64,000 bases of DNA from Gemmobacter aquatilis (GTDB lineage Bacteria > Pseudomonadota > Alphaproteobacteria > Rhodobacterales > Rhodobacteraceae), in the NCBI RefSeq assembly GCF_900110025.1, contig NZ_FOCE01000009.1, positions 1-64,000 on the forward strand, in the 5' to 3' direction. Position numbers and translations under genes: made by a program. Below are positions 18,806 to 27,635 of the stretch, one piece after another. Position 1 is the stretch's first letter; each line of letters starts with the position of its first letter. Below the pieces are notes generated by a model, which ran no database searches, had not been told where the DNA came from, and saw only the letters and a program-made list of their open reading frames with translations.

Positions 18806-19705
18806 ATGAAAAAGCAGACCGCGACCATGCAGGATTCGATTGCCACCGCCAAGACGCTCTCTGAAGCGCTTCCCTATCTGCAACGCTATTCCGGTGCCGT
18901 TGTCGTCGTGAAATTCGGCGGCAATGCCATGGGCGATGACGAGGCGATGGCCGAGTTTGCCCGCGACATCGTGCTGATGCGGCAGGTGGGCGTGAACCCG
19001 GTCGTGGTGCATGGCGGCGGGCCGATGATCAACGAAATGCTGGCCAAGCTGGGCATCAAATCCGAATTCGTGCGCGGCAAGCGGGTGACCGACAAGGCCA
19101 CCGTCGAGGTGGTCGAGATGATCCTCTCGGGCCTTGTGAACAAACGTATCGTGCAGGCGATCAATGATCAGGGCGGGCGGGCCGTCGGCATTTCCGGCAA
19201 GGATGACGATCTGATGGTCTGCGTCGCCGATGACCCGGAACTGGGCTTCGTCGGCACCCCGGTAGAGATGAACGTGCAGGTGCTGCGGGATCTTTACAAT
19301 GCCGGCATCATCCCGGTCGTGGCGCCGGTCGCCACCGGCATGGCGGATAACGAAACCTTCAACGTCAATGGCGATACGGCGGCCGGGGCGATTGCCGGGG
19401 CGCTGCAGGCCGACCGCCTGTTGCTGCTGACCGATGTGTCGGGCGTCAAGAATGCCGAAGGCGTGGTGATGACCCAGATCACCCCCGAGGAAATCCGCCA
19501 GATGACCGCCGATGGGGTGATCGCAGGTGGCATGATCCCCAAGACCGAAACCGCGCTGATGGCGCTGGATCAGGGCGTGCGCGCGGTGACCATCCTGGAT
19601 GGCCGCCTGCCCAATGCCTGCCTGCTGGAACTGTTCACCGATCACGGCGCCGGGTCGCAGATCCGTTCGACCGAGCCGCGGGTCAAGCCACGCCTCCGCC
19701 GGTGA
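18806..19705 (+). CDS. argB: Acetylglutamate kinase
   Basis: It phosphorylates N-acetyl-L-glutamate in the second step of arginine synthesis. The 299-residue product contains [11 protein letters not shown] (substrate and phosphate binding), [10 protein letters not shown], and the [15 protein letters not shown] and VSGVKNAEG segments of the amino-acid kinase fold. The N-terminal helix before [11 protein letters not shown] is the type seen in arginine-sensitive hexameric enzymes. I chose 18806; an ATG at 18827 is an alternative. Its stop overlaps the next GTG by 4 bases (GTGA). Confidence 0.95.
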   Translation: MKKQTATMQDSIATAKTLSEALPYLQRYSGAVVVVKFGGNAMGDDEAMAEFARDIVLMRQVGVNPVVVHGGGPMINEMLAKLGIKSEFVRGKRVTDKATVEVVEMILSGLVNKRIVQAINDQGGRAVGISGKDDDLMVCVADDPELGFVGTPVEMNVQVLRDLYNAGIIPVVAPVATGMADNETFNVNGDTAAGAIAGALQADRLLLLTDVSGVKNAEGVVMTQITPEEIRQMTADGVIAGGMIPKTETALMALDQGVRAVTILDGRLPNACLLELFTDHGAGSQIRSTEPRVKPRLRR

Positions 19706-20364
19706 CCCTGACCGGAATCGCGGCGCAGCTTGCCGCGCATTGCCTCACCGTCCTTGGCGGGTTCTCCGCCGAGGAGGATCCGGGCCTACCCCCCGGCACA
19801 AGCACTCTGCTGCTGATCGGCCCCGCCGAGCCGGGCTTCTGGCCGCATTTCACCGCCCAGCCGGAATGGCAGGATGGTGCCCCCGATCCGATGGACCGCT
19901 GGTCACGCCGGGTGATCGGGCGGCTGGCCTGTGATCTGGGCGCCAAGGCGCTGTTTCCCTTCGGTGGTCCGCCCTGGCACCCGTTCTTCCAATGGGCGCT
20001 GCGTTCCGGTTCGGCCTGGCAAAGCCCGGTGCGGCTGCTGGTGCATGAACGTGCCGGGCTTTTCGTCTCGTATCGCGGCGCGCTGGCGCTGAAACAGCGG
20101 CTCGACCTGCCGCCCCCCGGCCCGCGCCCCTGCGACAGATGCGACCAGCCCTGCCTCAGCGCCTGCCCCGCCGCGGCCCTGACGGGCGCGGGCTATGACG
20201 TGCCCGCTTGCCACACCTATCTCGATACGGGGGCAGGGGGCGATTGCCTCGCTGGCGGTTGCCTTGTGCGCCGCGCTTGCCCGGTCTCGCAATCCCATGC
20301 AAGACTGGCCGTCCATTCCGCCTATCACATGGCGGTGTTTCACGGGGGGACGTTTCACAGATGA
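19702..20364 (+). CDS. Ferredoxin-like cysteine-rich protein
   Basis: The 220-residue product starts at GTG overlapping the argB stop. The C-terminal half has an iron-sulfur-like pattern: [13 protein letters not shown] near residues 142-154, then CHTYL and [15 protein letters not shown]. These cysteine spacings resemble a 4Fe-4S ferredoxin fold of the type found in the epoxyqueuosine reductase family, but the N-terminal part is unrelated to what I recognise. No membrane segment or signal is seen. Overlaps on both sides (GTGA, ATGA) indicate translational coupling with argB and the phosphatase. Its substrate is unknown. Confidence 0.7.
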   Translation: MTLTGIAAQLAAHCLTVLGGFSAEEDPGLPPGTSTLLLIGPAEPGFWPHFTAQPEWQDGAPDPMDRWSRRVIGRLACDLGAKALFPFGGPPWHPFFQWALRSGSAWQSPVRLLVHERAGLFVSYRGALALKQRLDLPPPGPRPCDRCDQPCLSACPAAALTGAGYDVPACHTYLDTGAGGDCLAGGCLVRRACPVSQSHARLAVHSAYHMAVFHGGTFHR

Positions 20365-20867
20365 CCAAGCGCCTGATCCTGACGCGGCACGCGAAATCCA
20401 GCTGGGATGACCCGCTGATGACTGACCATGACCGCCCGCTGAACGCGCGTGGCACGGCGGCGGCCACCGATCTGGGCAAATGGCTCGCCTCGCGCGGCTA
20501 TGTGCCCGATCAGGTGCTCTGTTCCGACGCGCTGCGCACCCGCAAGACATGGGAAGGCATTGCCCCCGCCTTGCCCGGCACGCCCGCGCTCGACCTCAAG
20601 CCCGCGCTCTATCATGCCGGTCCCGATGTCATGCTGGCCGTGCTGCGCCATGCCACCGGCGACACGGTGATGATGATCGGCCATAACCCCGGCATCGCCG
20701 AGTTTGCCAATCGCATCGTCGCCCGCGCGCCGCTGTCGCCCGATTTCCAGCGCTATCCCACCGGCGCGACCCTCGTCGTCGATTTCGGCATCGACACATG
20801 GGATGCGGTCACCTGGGCCAGCGGCGCCGTCGATGATTTCATCATCCCGCGCGAAGTCATGGCCTGA
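20361..20867 (+). CDS. SixA-type histidine phosphatase
   Basis: The 168-residue product belongs to the histidine phosphatase superfamily. It has LTRHAKSSWDD near residues 6-16 (RH motif with catalytic His), CSDALRTRKTW and the second conserved His in MMIGHNPGI. SixA in E. coli removes phosphate from phosphohistidine of phosphotransfer proteins; here the substrate is unknown. The ATG at 20361 overlaps the previous stop (ATGA). A hairpin terminator follows directly. Confidence 0.85.
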   Translation: MTKRLILTRHAKSSWDDPLMTDHDRPLNARGTAAATDLGKWLASRGYVPDQVLCSDALRTRKTWEGIAPALPGTPALDLKPALYHAGPDVMLAVLRHATGDTVMMIGHNPGIAEFANRIVARAPLSPDFQRYPTGATLVVDFGIDTWDAVTWASGAVDDFIIPREVMA

Positions 20868-20872
20868 AAGCA

Positions 20873-20897
20873 AAAGGGGGCGCAGCGCGCCCCCTTT
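20873..20897. terminator. Bidirectional terminator between sixA-like gene and bztD
   Basis: AAAGGGGGCGC and GCGCCCCCTTT form a perfect 11-bp stem with AGC loop. The convergent genes end on both sides (20867 and 20940), and the arms give T-runs in both directions. A second GGGGGC...GCCCCC hairpin lies at about 20911-20930. Confidence 0.7.
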
Positions 20898-20939
20898 CCA
20901 TACCGTCGGGCAGGGGGCGCCAAGCCCCCAAAACCGCGC

Positions 20940-21719
20940 TCAATGCCCCAGAATCTGGCTCAGGAACAGCTTGGTCCGCTCCGACTGCGGATTGCGGAAG
21001 AACTCGCCCGGCTCGTTCTGCTCCACGATCTGCCCCTGGTCCATGAACACCACGCGGTTCGCCACCGCCTGTGCAAAGCCCATCTCGTGGGTCACGCACA
21101 GCATGGTCATCCCCTCTTCCGCCAGTTCGATCATGGTATCCAGCACCTCCTTGATCATTTCGGGGTCAAGGGCCGAGGTCGGCTCGTCGAACAGCATGAT
21201 CCGCGGCTTCATGCACAGGCTGCGCGCAATCGCCACGCGCTGCTGCTGCCCGCCCGACAGCATCCCCGGATACTTGTGCGCCTGTTCCGGGATCTTCACC
21301 TTGCGCAGGTAATGCATCGCGGTTTCTTCCGCTTCCTTCTTCGGCACCTTGCGCACCCAGATCGGCGCCAGCGTGCAGTTTTCCAGAATCGTCAGATGCG
21401 GGAACAGGTTGAAGTGCTGGAACACCATCCCCACCTCCGACCGCACCTTGTCGATGTTCTTCAGGTCGCTGGTCAGCTCGGTGCCATCCACGATGATCTG
21501 GCCCGCCTGATGTTCCTCCAGCCGGTTGATGCAGCGGATCAGCGTCGATTTCCCCGACCCCGAAGGGCCGCAGATCACGATCCGCTCGCCGCGCTGCACC
21601 GTCATGTTCACGTCGCGCAGCACATGAAACTGCCCATACCACTTGTTCATATTGGTGATCTGGATGGCGACTTCATCCGAGACCTGCAACTTGCGGCGGT
21701 CGATTGCTTGTTCCGACAT
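20940..21719 (-). CDS. bztD: Glutamate/glutamine/aspartate/asparagine ABC transporter ATP-binding protein
   Basis: It is the ATPase that powers the polar-amino-acid importer encoded by the upstream genes. The 259-residue product has Walker [10 protein letters not shown] (about 51-59), Q-loop [11 protein letters not shown], the signature [15 protein letters not shown], Walker [15 protein letters not shown] and the H-loop THEMGF. AAGGAG precedes the ATG. It is the last gene of the bzt operon, 12 bases after bztC. Confidence 0.95.
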   Translation of the reverse strand: MSEQAIDRRKLQVSDEVAIQITNMNKWYGQFHVLRDVNMTVQRGERIVICGPSGSGKSTLIRCINRLEEHQAGQIIVDGTELTSDLKNIDKVRSEVGMVFQHFNLFPHLTILENCTLAPIWVRKVPKKEAEETAMHYLRKVKIPEQAHKYPGMLSGGQQQRVAIARSLCMKPRIMLFDEPTSALDPEMIKEVLDTMIELAEEGMTMLCVTHEMGFAQAVANRVVFMDQGQIVEQNEPGEFFRNPQSERTKLFLSQILGH

Positions 21720-21731
21720 GGATGTCGCTCC

Positions 21732-23192
21732 TTAACGGTGGTCGGTTTTCAGCTTGCGTTCCAGCCACATGGAGTAGCGGGACATGCCGAAACAGATGAT
21801 GAAGAACAGGGTGCCGGCAAAGATGTAGGGCTCCCAGTAGATGCCCTTCCAGTCGATGTCGGCGCGCACGACGGCGGTGATGCCTTTCAGCGGGTCCATC
21901 AGGCCGACAAAGGCGACCAGCGTGGTATCCTTGAACAGGCCGATGAAGCTGCTGACGATGCCGGGGATCGAGATCTTGAGCGCCTGCGGCATCACGACCA
22001 GCCGCTGCGCCTGCCAGTAATCCAGCCCCAGCGCATCCGCCGCCTCGTATTGCCCGCGCGGCAGCGCGGCCAGGCCCCCCCGGATCACCTCGGCGATATA
22101 GGCCGCGGCGAAGAAGGTGACGAGGATGATGACGCGCAGGATGATGTCGAAATTGTTGCCCGGCGGCAGGAAGTATTGCAGCAGCAGCGATGCGGTGAAC
22201 AGCAGCGTGATCAGCGGCACGCCCCGGATGAACTCGATAAAGCCCACCGACAGCGTGCGCACCAGCAGCATGTCCGACCGCCGCCCCAGCGCCAGCAGGA
22301 TGCCCATCGGCAACGAGGCCGAAATCGCGGTGACCCCGATCACGATCGACAGCAGGAAGCCGCCGAACTGGTCACTGTCCACCGAGGCCAGCCCGAAGGG
22401 CAGTGCCGATTGCAGCCCCGCCGTCACCGGCGCCTGCGCAAACAGCCACCACAGCACCGCCGCCACAAGGCCAAGGCCCGCCGAAACCGGCACGCCCAGC
22501 TGATCTTTCAGCAGCGTGAACACGGCGCCCATCACCGCAAAGCCCAGCAGCGCCACCACGGGCAGCCAGACCGTGCCGCCCCACAGCAGCCAGAAGGCCA
22601 GTGCCGGATACAGCAGGCTGAACCAGATCATCTTGCGCGGCAGGGCGGTGAACAGCACCGGCGCAATCGCCACGAACATCAGCACAAAGGCCAGGATCGG
22701 GCGCCAGTAGCCCAGCACATACAGGTCGAACAGCCCGGCATTGGCGCGCAGATCGGCGATGAACGCCTCACGCACCGCGCCATTGACCGCCGCGCCGAAC
22801 ACGCCTTCATAGCCGCCCGCCGCCGCATATTGATCGGCGAAGGACAGCCGGGCGATCAGCGCGAAATCCTGCGGATAGAAACCGAAGATGTATTGCGGCC
22901 AGCGTTCGCGCACCACGGCCCAGCAGGCCCCCGTAGCGCCTTCGCCCCAGGTGGCGGCGATGATCTGCCGGCACTCGCCCAGCGACCCGGCATTCCACAC
23001 CGAATGCATCAGCCAGGGCACCAGATGCAGCAGCAGCCACGCCGTGGCCAACAGCCCTAGCAGCGTCAGGATCGTGTTCAGCGGCCCCGAGAACAGGTTC
23101 TCGCGCAGCCATTTCACCACCCCCGCTTCGCGCAGCGGCGGCTCTTTCGGTGCCAGCATTTCGCCGCGCACATAAGTCAGCTGTTTCGGCAT
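21732..23192 (-). CDS. bztC: Amino acid ABC transporter permease BztC
   Basis: It is one of two membrane permeases for acidic amino acids and their amides. The 486-residue product is longer than ordinary His/Glu-type permeases (about 230) because it has several extra membrane segments in the N-terminal half, as known for the BztB/C pair of Rhodobacter. The C-terminal half contains the typical EAA-like loop (EVIRGGLAALPRGQYEAADALGLDYWQAQRLVVMPQALK). Its start lies 1 base after the bztB stop with AAGGAG inside bztB. Confidence 0.94.
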   Translation of the reverse strand: MPKQLTYVRGEMLAPKEPPLREAGVVKWLRENLFSGPLNTILTLLGLLATAWLLLHLVPWLMHSVWNAGSLGECRQIIAATWGEGATGACWAVVRERWPQYIFGFYPQDFALIARLSFADQYAAAGGYEGVFGAAVNGAVREAFIADLRANAGLFDLYVLGYWRPILAFVLMFVAIAPVLFTALPRKMIWFSLLYPALAFWLLWGGTVWLPVVALLGFAVMGAVFTLLKDQLGVPVSAGLGLVAAVLWWLFAQAPVTAGLQSALPFGLASVDSDQFGGFLLSIVIGVTAISASLPMGILLALGRRSDMLLVRTLSVGFIEFIRGVPLITLLFTASLLLQYFLPPGNNFDIILRVIILVTFFAAAYIAEVIRGGLAALPRGQYEAADALGLDYWQAQRLVVMPQALKISIPGIVSSFIGLFKDTTLVAFVGLMDPLKGITAVVRADIDWKGIYWEPYIFAGTLFFIICFGMSRYSMWLERKLKTDHR

Positions 23193-23193
23193 C

Positions 23194-24495
23194 TCAACGC
23201 TCCTTCAGCTTCACGGCGCGGTTGAACGCGTTCATCACCGACGAGATGATCAGGCTGATCACCAGATAGATCCCCATCATCAGCAACATGCATTCCAGCT
23301 CTTTCCCGGTCTGGTTCAGCGTGATGCCGCCCAGCGTGCCGCGCAGGTCCATGTAGGACACGGCAATCGCCAGCGAGGTGTTCTTGGTCAGGTTCAGATA
23401 CTGGCTGATCAGCGGCGGGATGATCACCCGCAGCGCCTGCGGCAGGATCACCAGCCGCATCGTGCGTGCCGGGCGCAGACCCAGCGCAAAGGCCGCTTCC
23501 GACTGGCCGCGCGCAATCGCCATGATGCCAGAGCGCACGATTTCCGCGATGAAGGCCGCCGTATACAGCGCCAGCGCCAGCGTCAGTGCGCTGAAACTGT
23601 GCAGAACCTCGATGCCGCCCTTGAAGTTGAACCCTTTGGAAACGCCACTGGCATCAGTTGGAAAGCCCGGAATCTCCAGATGGAACCCCATCGCCATCAG
23701 CAGGGCGATCACCGGCACGAACAGGATCGCCAGCGATTTCCACCAGGTCACCGGGCGCTCGCCGGTTTCCTCCTGAATCGCCTTCACCCGGCGCAGGAAG
23801 CGGGCGTTCACCAGAACCGAGCCGATGAACACCGCCAGCACCGCCAGCAGCGAAAAGTTCACCGGAATGCTGGCAATCTCCATCCCGCCCAGCGGGCGGT
23901 CCAGCAGCGGTGCCGGAATCAGCGAGCTGCGGTTAGTGATCGCCACGGTCCCGAACAGGATGTTCGACGCGGCAGGTTCGGCGCCGCTTTCCACCATCGC
24001 CTGCGTGACCTTGAAATCCTTCGGCTCCGGCATCGTCTCCGACAGGAGCGTGGCCGCCAGCAGGATCCACAGCAGCACCGGCACGTTGCGGAAGATCTCG
24101 ACGTAAAGCGTCATCAACCGGCTCACCAGCCAGTTCTTCGACAGCCGCAGCACCCCGATCACCACGCCCAGCACGGTGGCAATGGTGCAGCCGACCAGCG
24201 CCGACAGCAGCGTGTTCAAAAGCCCGATCACCGCCGCGCGCATATGCGTGCTGTCATTGGTGTAGGGGATCAGCGTCTGGTTGATGTCATATCCGGCGCG
24301 CATCCACAGGAACCCGAAATCGAAGGTCCGGTCTTTTGCGGCCAGATTGGCAATGGTGTTGTTCACCAGCCAGGACAGGAACAGCAGAAACAGGAACAGC
24401 ACCACCACCTGAATGGTGATTGCCCTGTAGCGCGTGTCGTAAATGAGCATTGACAGCCGAAAGCCTTCTTTCGGCGCCTCTTGGACGAAAGCCAT
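23194..24495 (-). CDS. bztB: Amino acid ABC transporter permease BztB
   Basis: It is the partner of BztC in the inner membrane. The 433-residue product has an N-terminal membrane segment (IQVVVLFLFLLFLSWLVNNTIANL), further segments, and the EAA loop EIVRSGIMAIARGQSEAAFALGLRPARTMRLVILPQALR near residues 315-355. A gap of 122 bases containing a hairpin separates it from bztA, while bztC follows almost directly. Binding-protein-dependent import of Glu, Gln, Asp and Asn is inferred from the family. Confidence 0.94.
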   Translation of the reverse strand: MAFVQEAPKEGFRLSMLIYDTRYRAITIQVVVLFLFLLFLSWLVNNTIANLAAKDRTFDFGFLWMRAGYDINQTLIPYTNDSTHMRAAVIGLLNTLLSALVGCTIATVLGVVIGVLRLSKNWLVSRLMTLYVEIFRNVPVLLWILLAATLLSETMPEPKDFKVTQAMVESGAEPAASNILFGTVAITNRSSLIPAPLLDRPLGGMEIASIPVNFSLLAVLAVFIGSVLVNARFLRRVKAIQEETGERPVTWWKSLAILFVPVIALLMAMGFHLEIPGFPTDASGVSKGFNFKGGIEVLHSFSALTLALALYTAAFIAEIVRSGIMAIARGQSEAAFALGLRPARTMRLVILPQALRVIIPPLISQYLNLTKNTSLAIAVSYMDLRGTLGGITLNQTGKELECMLLMMGIYLVISLIISSVMNAFNRAVKLKER

Positions 24496-24577
24496 GGAAT
24501 GTACCCCCAGAGATCTGACCGCAGCCGGTTTGGTCCGGGCTTATCAGGGCGGTTCAGATGGAATGGTCTTTGTGGAA

Positions 24578-24604
24578 CGGGGCGCATCCTTACGATGCGC
24601 CCCG
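24578..24604 (-). other. Hairpin between bztA and bztB
   Basis: CGGGGCGCATC and GATGCGCCCCG form a perfect 11-bp stem around CTTAC, 14 bases after the bztA stop. In importer operons such a hairpin commonly keeps the binding-protein message abundant relative to the permeases; that role is inferred here. Confidence 0.6.
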
Positions 24605-24617
24605 GTCGGTGATCAGA

Positions 24618-25634
24618 TTACCGGAACGGCGGGGCGTATTGCAGGCCGCCCTGCGTCCACAGCGCGTTCAGCCCGCGCGACAGGCCGATCGGCGTGGCCG
24701 AACCGATATTCGCCTCGAAGATCTCGCCATAGTTGCCGACGGCAGCAATCGCGCGCATCCCCCAGTCCTTGTCGAGACCCAGCATCGCGCCCAGTTCACC
24801 CTCGGTGCCCAGGATCCGCTTCACTTCCGGGTTGGTGCTGCTGGCCGCCACTTCGGCGACATTGGCCGAGGTCACGCCATATTCTTCCGCAGCAACCAGC
24901 GCGAAATAGGTCCAGCGGACGATGTCGCCCCACTGGCTGTCGCCATGGCGCACCAGCGGCCCCAGCGGCTCTTTCGAGATGATTTCCGGCAGGATGATGT
25001 GGTTTTCGGCATCCGGCATCGTCGCGCGCGAGGCGGCAAGGCCCGAAGCGTCGGTGGTATAGGTGTCGCAGGCGCCGGCGAGATACTGGCGCTGGCCTTC
25101 CGCGTCATCGGCGATGTTGACCGGAGTATAGGTCATGTTGTTCGCCTTGAAGAAATCGGCGAGGTTCAGCTCGGTGGTGGTGCCGGTCTGGATACAGACG
25201 GTGGCGCCATCCAGTTCCTTGGCCGAGGTCACGCCCAGATCCTTCTTCACCATGAAGCCCTGGCCGTCATAATAGTTCACCGCGACGAAATCGAACTTCA
25301 GATCGTTATCGCGCGAGAAGGTCCAGGTGGAGTTGCGGACCAGCAGATCCACTTCGCCCGAGGCCAGCGCGGTAAAGCGCGTCTCGCCGGTGGTCGGCAC
25401 ATATTTCACCTTCGAGGCATCGCCCAGCACGGCCGCAGCCACTGCCTTGCAGATTGCCACGTCGAAACCCTGATAATTGCCATTGGCATCCGGGGCGCCG
25501 AAGCCGGTCAGGCCAACGTTGACGCCGCAGATCAGCTCGCCGCGGGCCTTCACGTCATCCAACGTGGCGGCGCCTGCAAGGCCGGCTGCCAGCGCAGCGG
25601 CCGACAGCGTGCCAAGGAATACGGATTTGTTCAT
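24618..25634 (-). CDS. bztA: Amino acid ABC transporter periplasmic binding protein
   Basis: It captures Glu/Gln/Asp/Asn in the periplasm for BztBCD. The 338-residue product has a signal peptide (MNKSVFLGTLSAAALAAGLAGA, cleavage near residue 22), the family-3 binding-protein start LDDVKARGELICGVN, and the GYEPDVA-like GFDVAICKAVAAAVLGD segment. The length fits the AapJ/BztA group (about 340), longer than ordinary polar amino-acid binding proteins. It is the first gene of the operon, transcribed on the minus strand. Confidence 0.95.
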   Translation of the reverse strand: MNKSVFLGTLSAAALAAGLAGAATLDDVKARGELICGVNVGLTGFGAPDANGNYQGFDVAICKAVAAAVLGDASKVKYVPTTGETRFTALASGEVDLLVRNSTWTFSRDNDLKFDFVAVNYYDGQGFMVKKDLGVTSAKELDGATVCIQTGTTTELNLADFFKANNMTYTPVNIADDAEGQRQYLAGACDTYTTDASGLAASRATMPDAENHIILPEIISKEPLGPLVRHGDSQWGDIVRWTYFALVAAEEYGVTSANVAEVAASSTNPEVKRILGTEGELGAMLGLDKDWGMRAIAAVGNYGEIFEANIGSATPIGLSRGLNALWTQGGLQYAPPFR

Positions 25635-25748
25635 GCGTACCTCTTCCTGAGTTTCCGCCCGATTTCAGGCGGTGTTTTTGATACCCCTGTGGCGGGGCAA
25701 AGAACCGCAGAGGGGGGAGTGCCCCCTCGGTATCGGCCAGTCTCGTGT

Positions 25749-25791
25749 AAAGCGCTTTGGATCGTCAAGCAAAACTGTTCCGATAGCGCTA
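25749..25791. promoter_or_regulatory. Two AGCGCT palindromes upstream of bztA
   Basis: AAAGCGCTTT (25749-25758) and TAGCGCTA (25784-25791) are perfect palindromes whose centres are 34 bp apart, about 115-155 bp before the bztA start. On the minus strand TTGCTT-N17-TACACG overlaps them as a weak promoter candidate. The rest of the 250-base region between bztA and the ATP12 gene shows no gene. Confidence 0.35.
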
Positions 25792-25884
25792 ACTGAGTGG
25801 TCGATCGGGGGCATCCGCGCCGGGCGCGCAATGTGCTGTCGCCCCGCTCAAAATTTAAGCACGAATGTTACCGATACAATCTGC

Positions 25885-26592
25885 TCATTGGCACAGGGTG
25901 TAGAATCGTGCCGCGTCCCGCATCGCCTGATGCTTCATCGCTTCCAGCGCGGCAGCCTCGTCATCGGGGCCCCATTGCTCGATTTGCCAATGCTCGTCGA
26001 TTCGGCTCAGCGCGAAGGCGGTATCGACATCCAGCCGCCCCTCGGTCACCGCCAGCCCCAGCACCAGCGAGCCGGAGATCGCCACCAGATCATGCAGCGC
26101 TGCAAGCTGGAACGGGTTTTGCCCATGCACCGCCGCCGAAAGCGCGGCGAGGCTCGCCGCAGGCTGCGCGATATGCATCACCCCCGCCGTCGTCCCCAGC
26201 GGCGCGCCATAGCGCTCCGCCGCCCAGCCCAGCAGCGGATCCCAGCCCGCCGCCTGCCGCGCCACCAGCGGCTCCGGCCCGATGGCGCGGTAGCACAGCA
26301 GATCGGTGCCGCCATAGGCCGCGATCATGTCGGCCACTTCGGCGAATTGCGTCGCCACCTTGTCCAGTGCCGAATTGGCCGCACGAGTCGCGGGCATCGT
26401 GTCAGGCCGCACCGCGCCGTGCTGTGCGTCCCATTCCGCCGCAATCGCCTCGGCCAGCGCGCGCGTCGGCACCACCAGCGGCGTCTTGGCCGGGGTCTTC
26501 AGCGTCCGCCCGTCCAGCCGCACCGTATGGCCACCCTCACAGGCGCAGGCCTTGGCCTGTTTCCAGAATCGTTTCGCCGTCCAGCCGCTCAT
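25885..26592 (-). CDS. ATP12 family F1-ATPase assembly chaperone
   Basis: ATP12 binds the alpha subunit of F1-ATPase during assembly in mitochondria and alphaproteobacteria. The 235-residue product begins MSGWTAKRFWKQAKACACEGGHTVRLDGRTLKTPAKTPLVVPT, the family N-terminus, and includes ATRAANSALDKV, the conserved GTDLLCYRA and the C-terminal EHWQIEQWG-DDEAA part. The start at 26592 overlaps the stop of the pseudouridine synthase (ATGA); a much longer open frame upstream is antisense to nothing meaningful and overlaps that gene. Confidence 0.9.
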   Translation of the reverse strand: MSGWTAKRFWKQAKACACEGGHTVRLDGRTLKTPAKTPLVVPTRALAEAIAAEWDAQHGAVRPDTMPATRAANSALDKVATQFAEVADMIAAYGGTDLLCYRAIGPEPLVARQAAGWDPLLGWAAERYGAPLGTTAGVMHIAQPAASLAALSAAVHGQNPFQLAALHDLVAISGSLVLGLAVTEGRLDVDTAFALSRIDEHWQIEQWGPDDEAAALEAMKHQAMRDAARFYTLCQ

Positions 26593-27635
26593 CTGATCCC
26601 CTCGAACGGATCCTCCGGCACGTCGCCTTCGTTCCAGTCCAGCATTTTCCATGTCCGCTTCATATGCTCGGGCAAGGGCGCGGTGAACACCATTTCGGCC
26701 TTGGTGATCGGGTGCTGCACCATCAGCCGCCGCGCGTGCAGATGCAGCTTCTTCGACATGTCGCCGCCGATATTGGCACCCCAGCCATCGCCCAGGTTTT
26801 CCGAACCCGAGCCGCCATATTTCCCATCCCCCAGAATGGGATGCCCCAGCTCCGCCATATGCGCGCGCAACTGGTGGGTGCGGCCCGTCACCGGCTCCAG
26901 CGCCATCCAGCTCATCCGCGTGCCCAGGAACCACAGGGTGAAATAGTCGGTATGGGCGCGCTTGGCATCCGGGTAATCGGCCATCTTGGCGGGATGGATG
27001 CAGATCATCTTCTCGCCTTCGCCGCCGCGCCCGTGGCCCGGCGCCTTCATCAGCCCGTATTTGATGCTGCCCTGCCGCGGATGCGGCACGCCCGCCACCA
27101 GCGCCCAATAGATCTTGCGCGTGTTGCGATGCCGGAACGCTTCGGACAACGCGCGCGCGATCCGGTCGGTCCGCGCCAGAACCAGCACCCCCGAGGTATC
27201 CTTGTCCAGCCGGTGCACCAGTTTCGGCCGGTCCTTGTAGCCGAATTTCAGCACCTCGGTCAGCCCGTCCACATGCCGGTCGCCTTGCCCCGATCCGCCC
27301 TGCGACGGCAGGCCCGGCGGCTTGTTCAGCACGATGATATGCTCGTCCTTGAAGATGACGCAGTCCTGAATCATCTTCTCGTCCGCCGCACTCACCCCGT
27401 CGGGGCGCGGGCGCGACGGCGCCTCGTTTTCCGGCAGCGGCGGCACGCGGATCACCTGACCCGGCACCACGCGGTCATTCGCCTTGGCCCGCGCGCCATC
27501 AACGCGCACCTGCCCGGTGCGGCACATCTTTTCCACCGCGCCTTGCGTCAGTTGCGGAAAGCGCCGCTTGAACCAGCGGTCCAGCCGCTGTTCGCCCTCA
27601 TCCGCCGAAACGGTCAGCAGTTTTACACCGCTCAT
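26589..27635 (-). CDS. RluC/RluD-type ribosomal large-subunit pseudouridine synthase
   Basis: It converts specific uridines of 23S rRNA to pseudouridine. The 348-residue product has an N-terminal S4 domain (EQRLDRWFKRRFPQLTQGAVEKMCRTGQVRVDG) and the catalytic domain with HRLDKDTSGVLVLAR, whose Asp is the nucleophile, plus GRTHQLRAHMAELGHPILGD. Motif content suits RluC (positions 955/2504/2580 type), but exact targets cannot be read. It overlaps crcB upstream and the ATP12 gene downstream by 4 bases each. Confidence 0.9.
   Translation of the reverse strand: MSGVKLLTVSADEGEQRLDRWFKRRFPQLTQGAVEKMCRTGQVRVDGARAKANDRVVPGQVIRVPPLPENEAPSRPRPDGVSAADEKMIQDCVIFKDEHIIVLNKPPGLPSQGGSGQGDRHVDGLTEVLKFGYKDRPKLVHRLDKDTSGVLVLARTDRIARALSEAFRHRNTRKIYWALVAGVPHPRQGSIKYGLMKAPGHGRGGEGEKMICIHPAKMADYPDAKRAHTDYFTLWFLGTRMSWMALEPVTGRTHQLRAHMAELGHPILGDGKYGGSGSENLGDGWGANIGGDMSKKLHLHARRLMVQHPITKAEMVFTAPLPEHMKRTWKMLDWNEGDVPEDPFEGIR

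Noticed and set aside
20943-23060. 705-codon plus-strand open frame antisense to bztD/bztC
   Set aside because: It mirrors the importer genes; the composition (His, Gln, Arg) is that of antisense frames.
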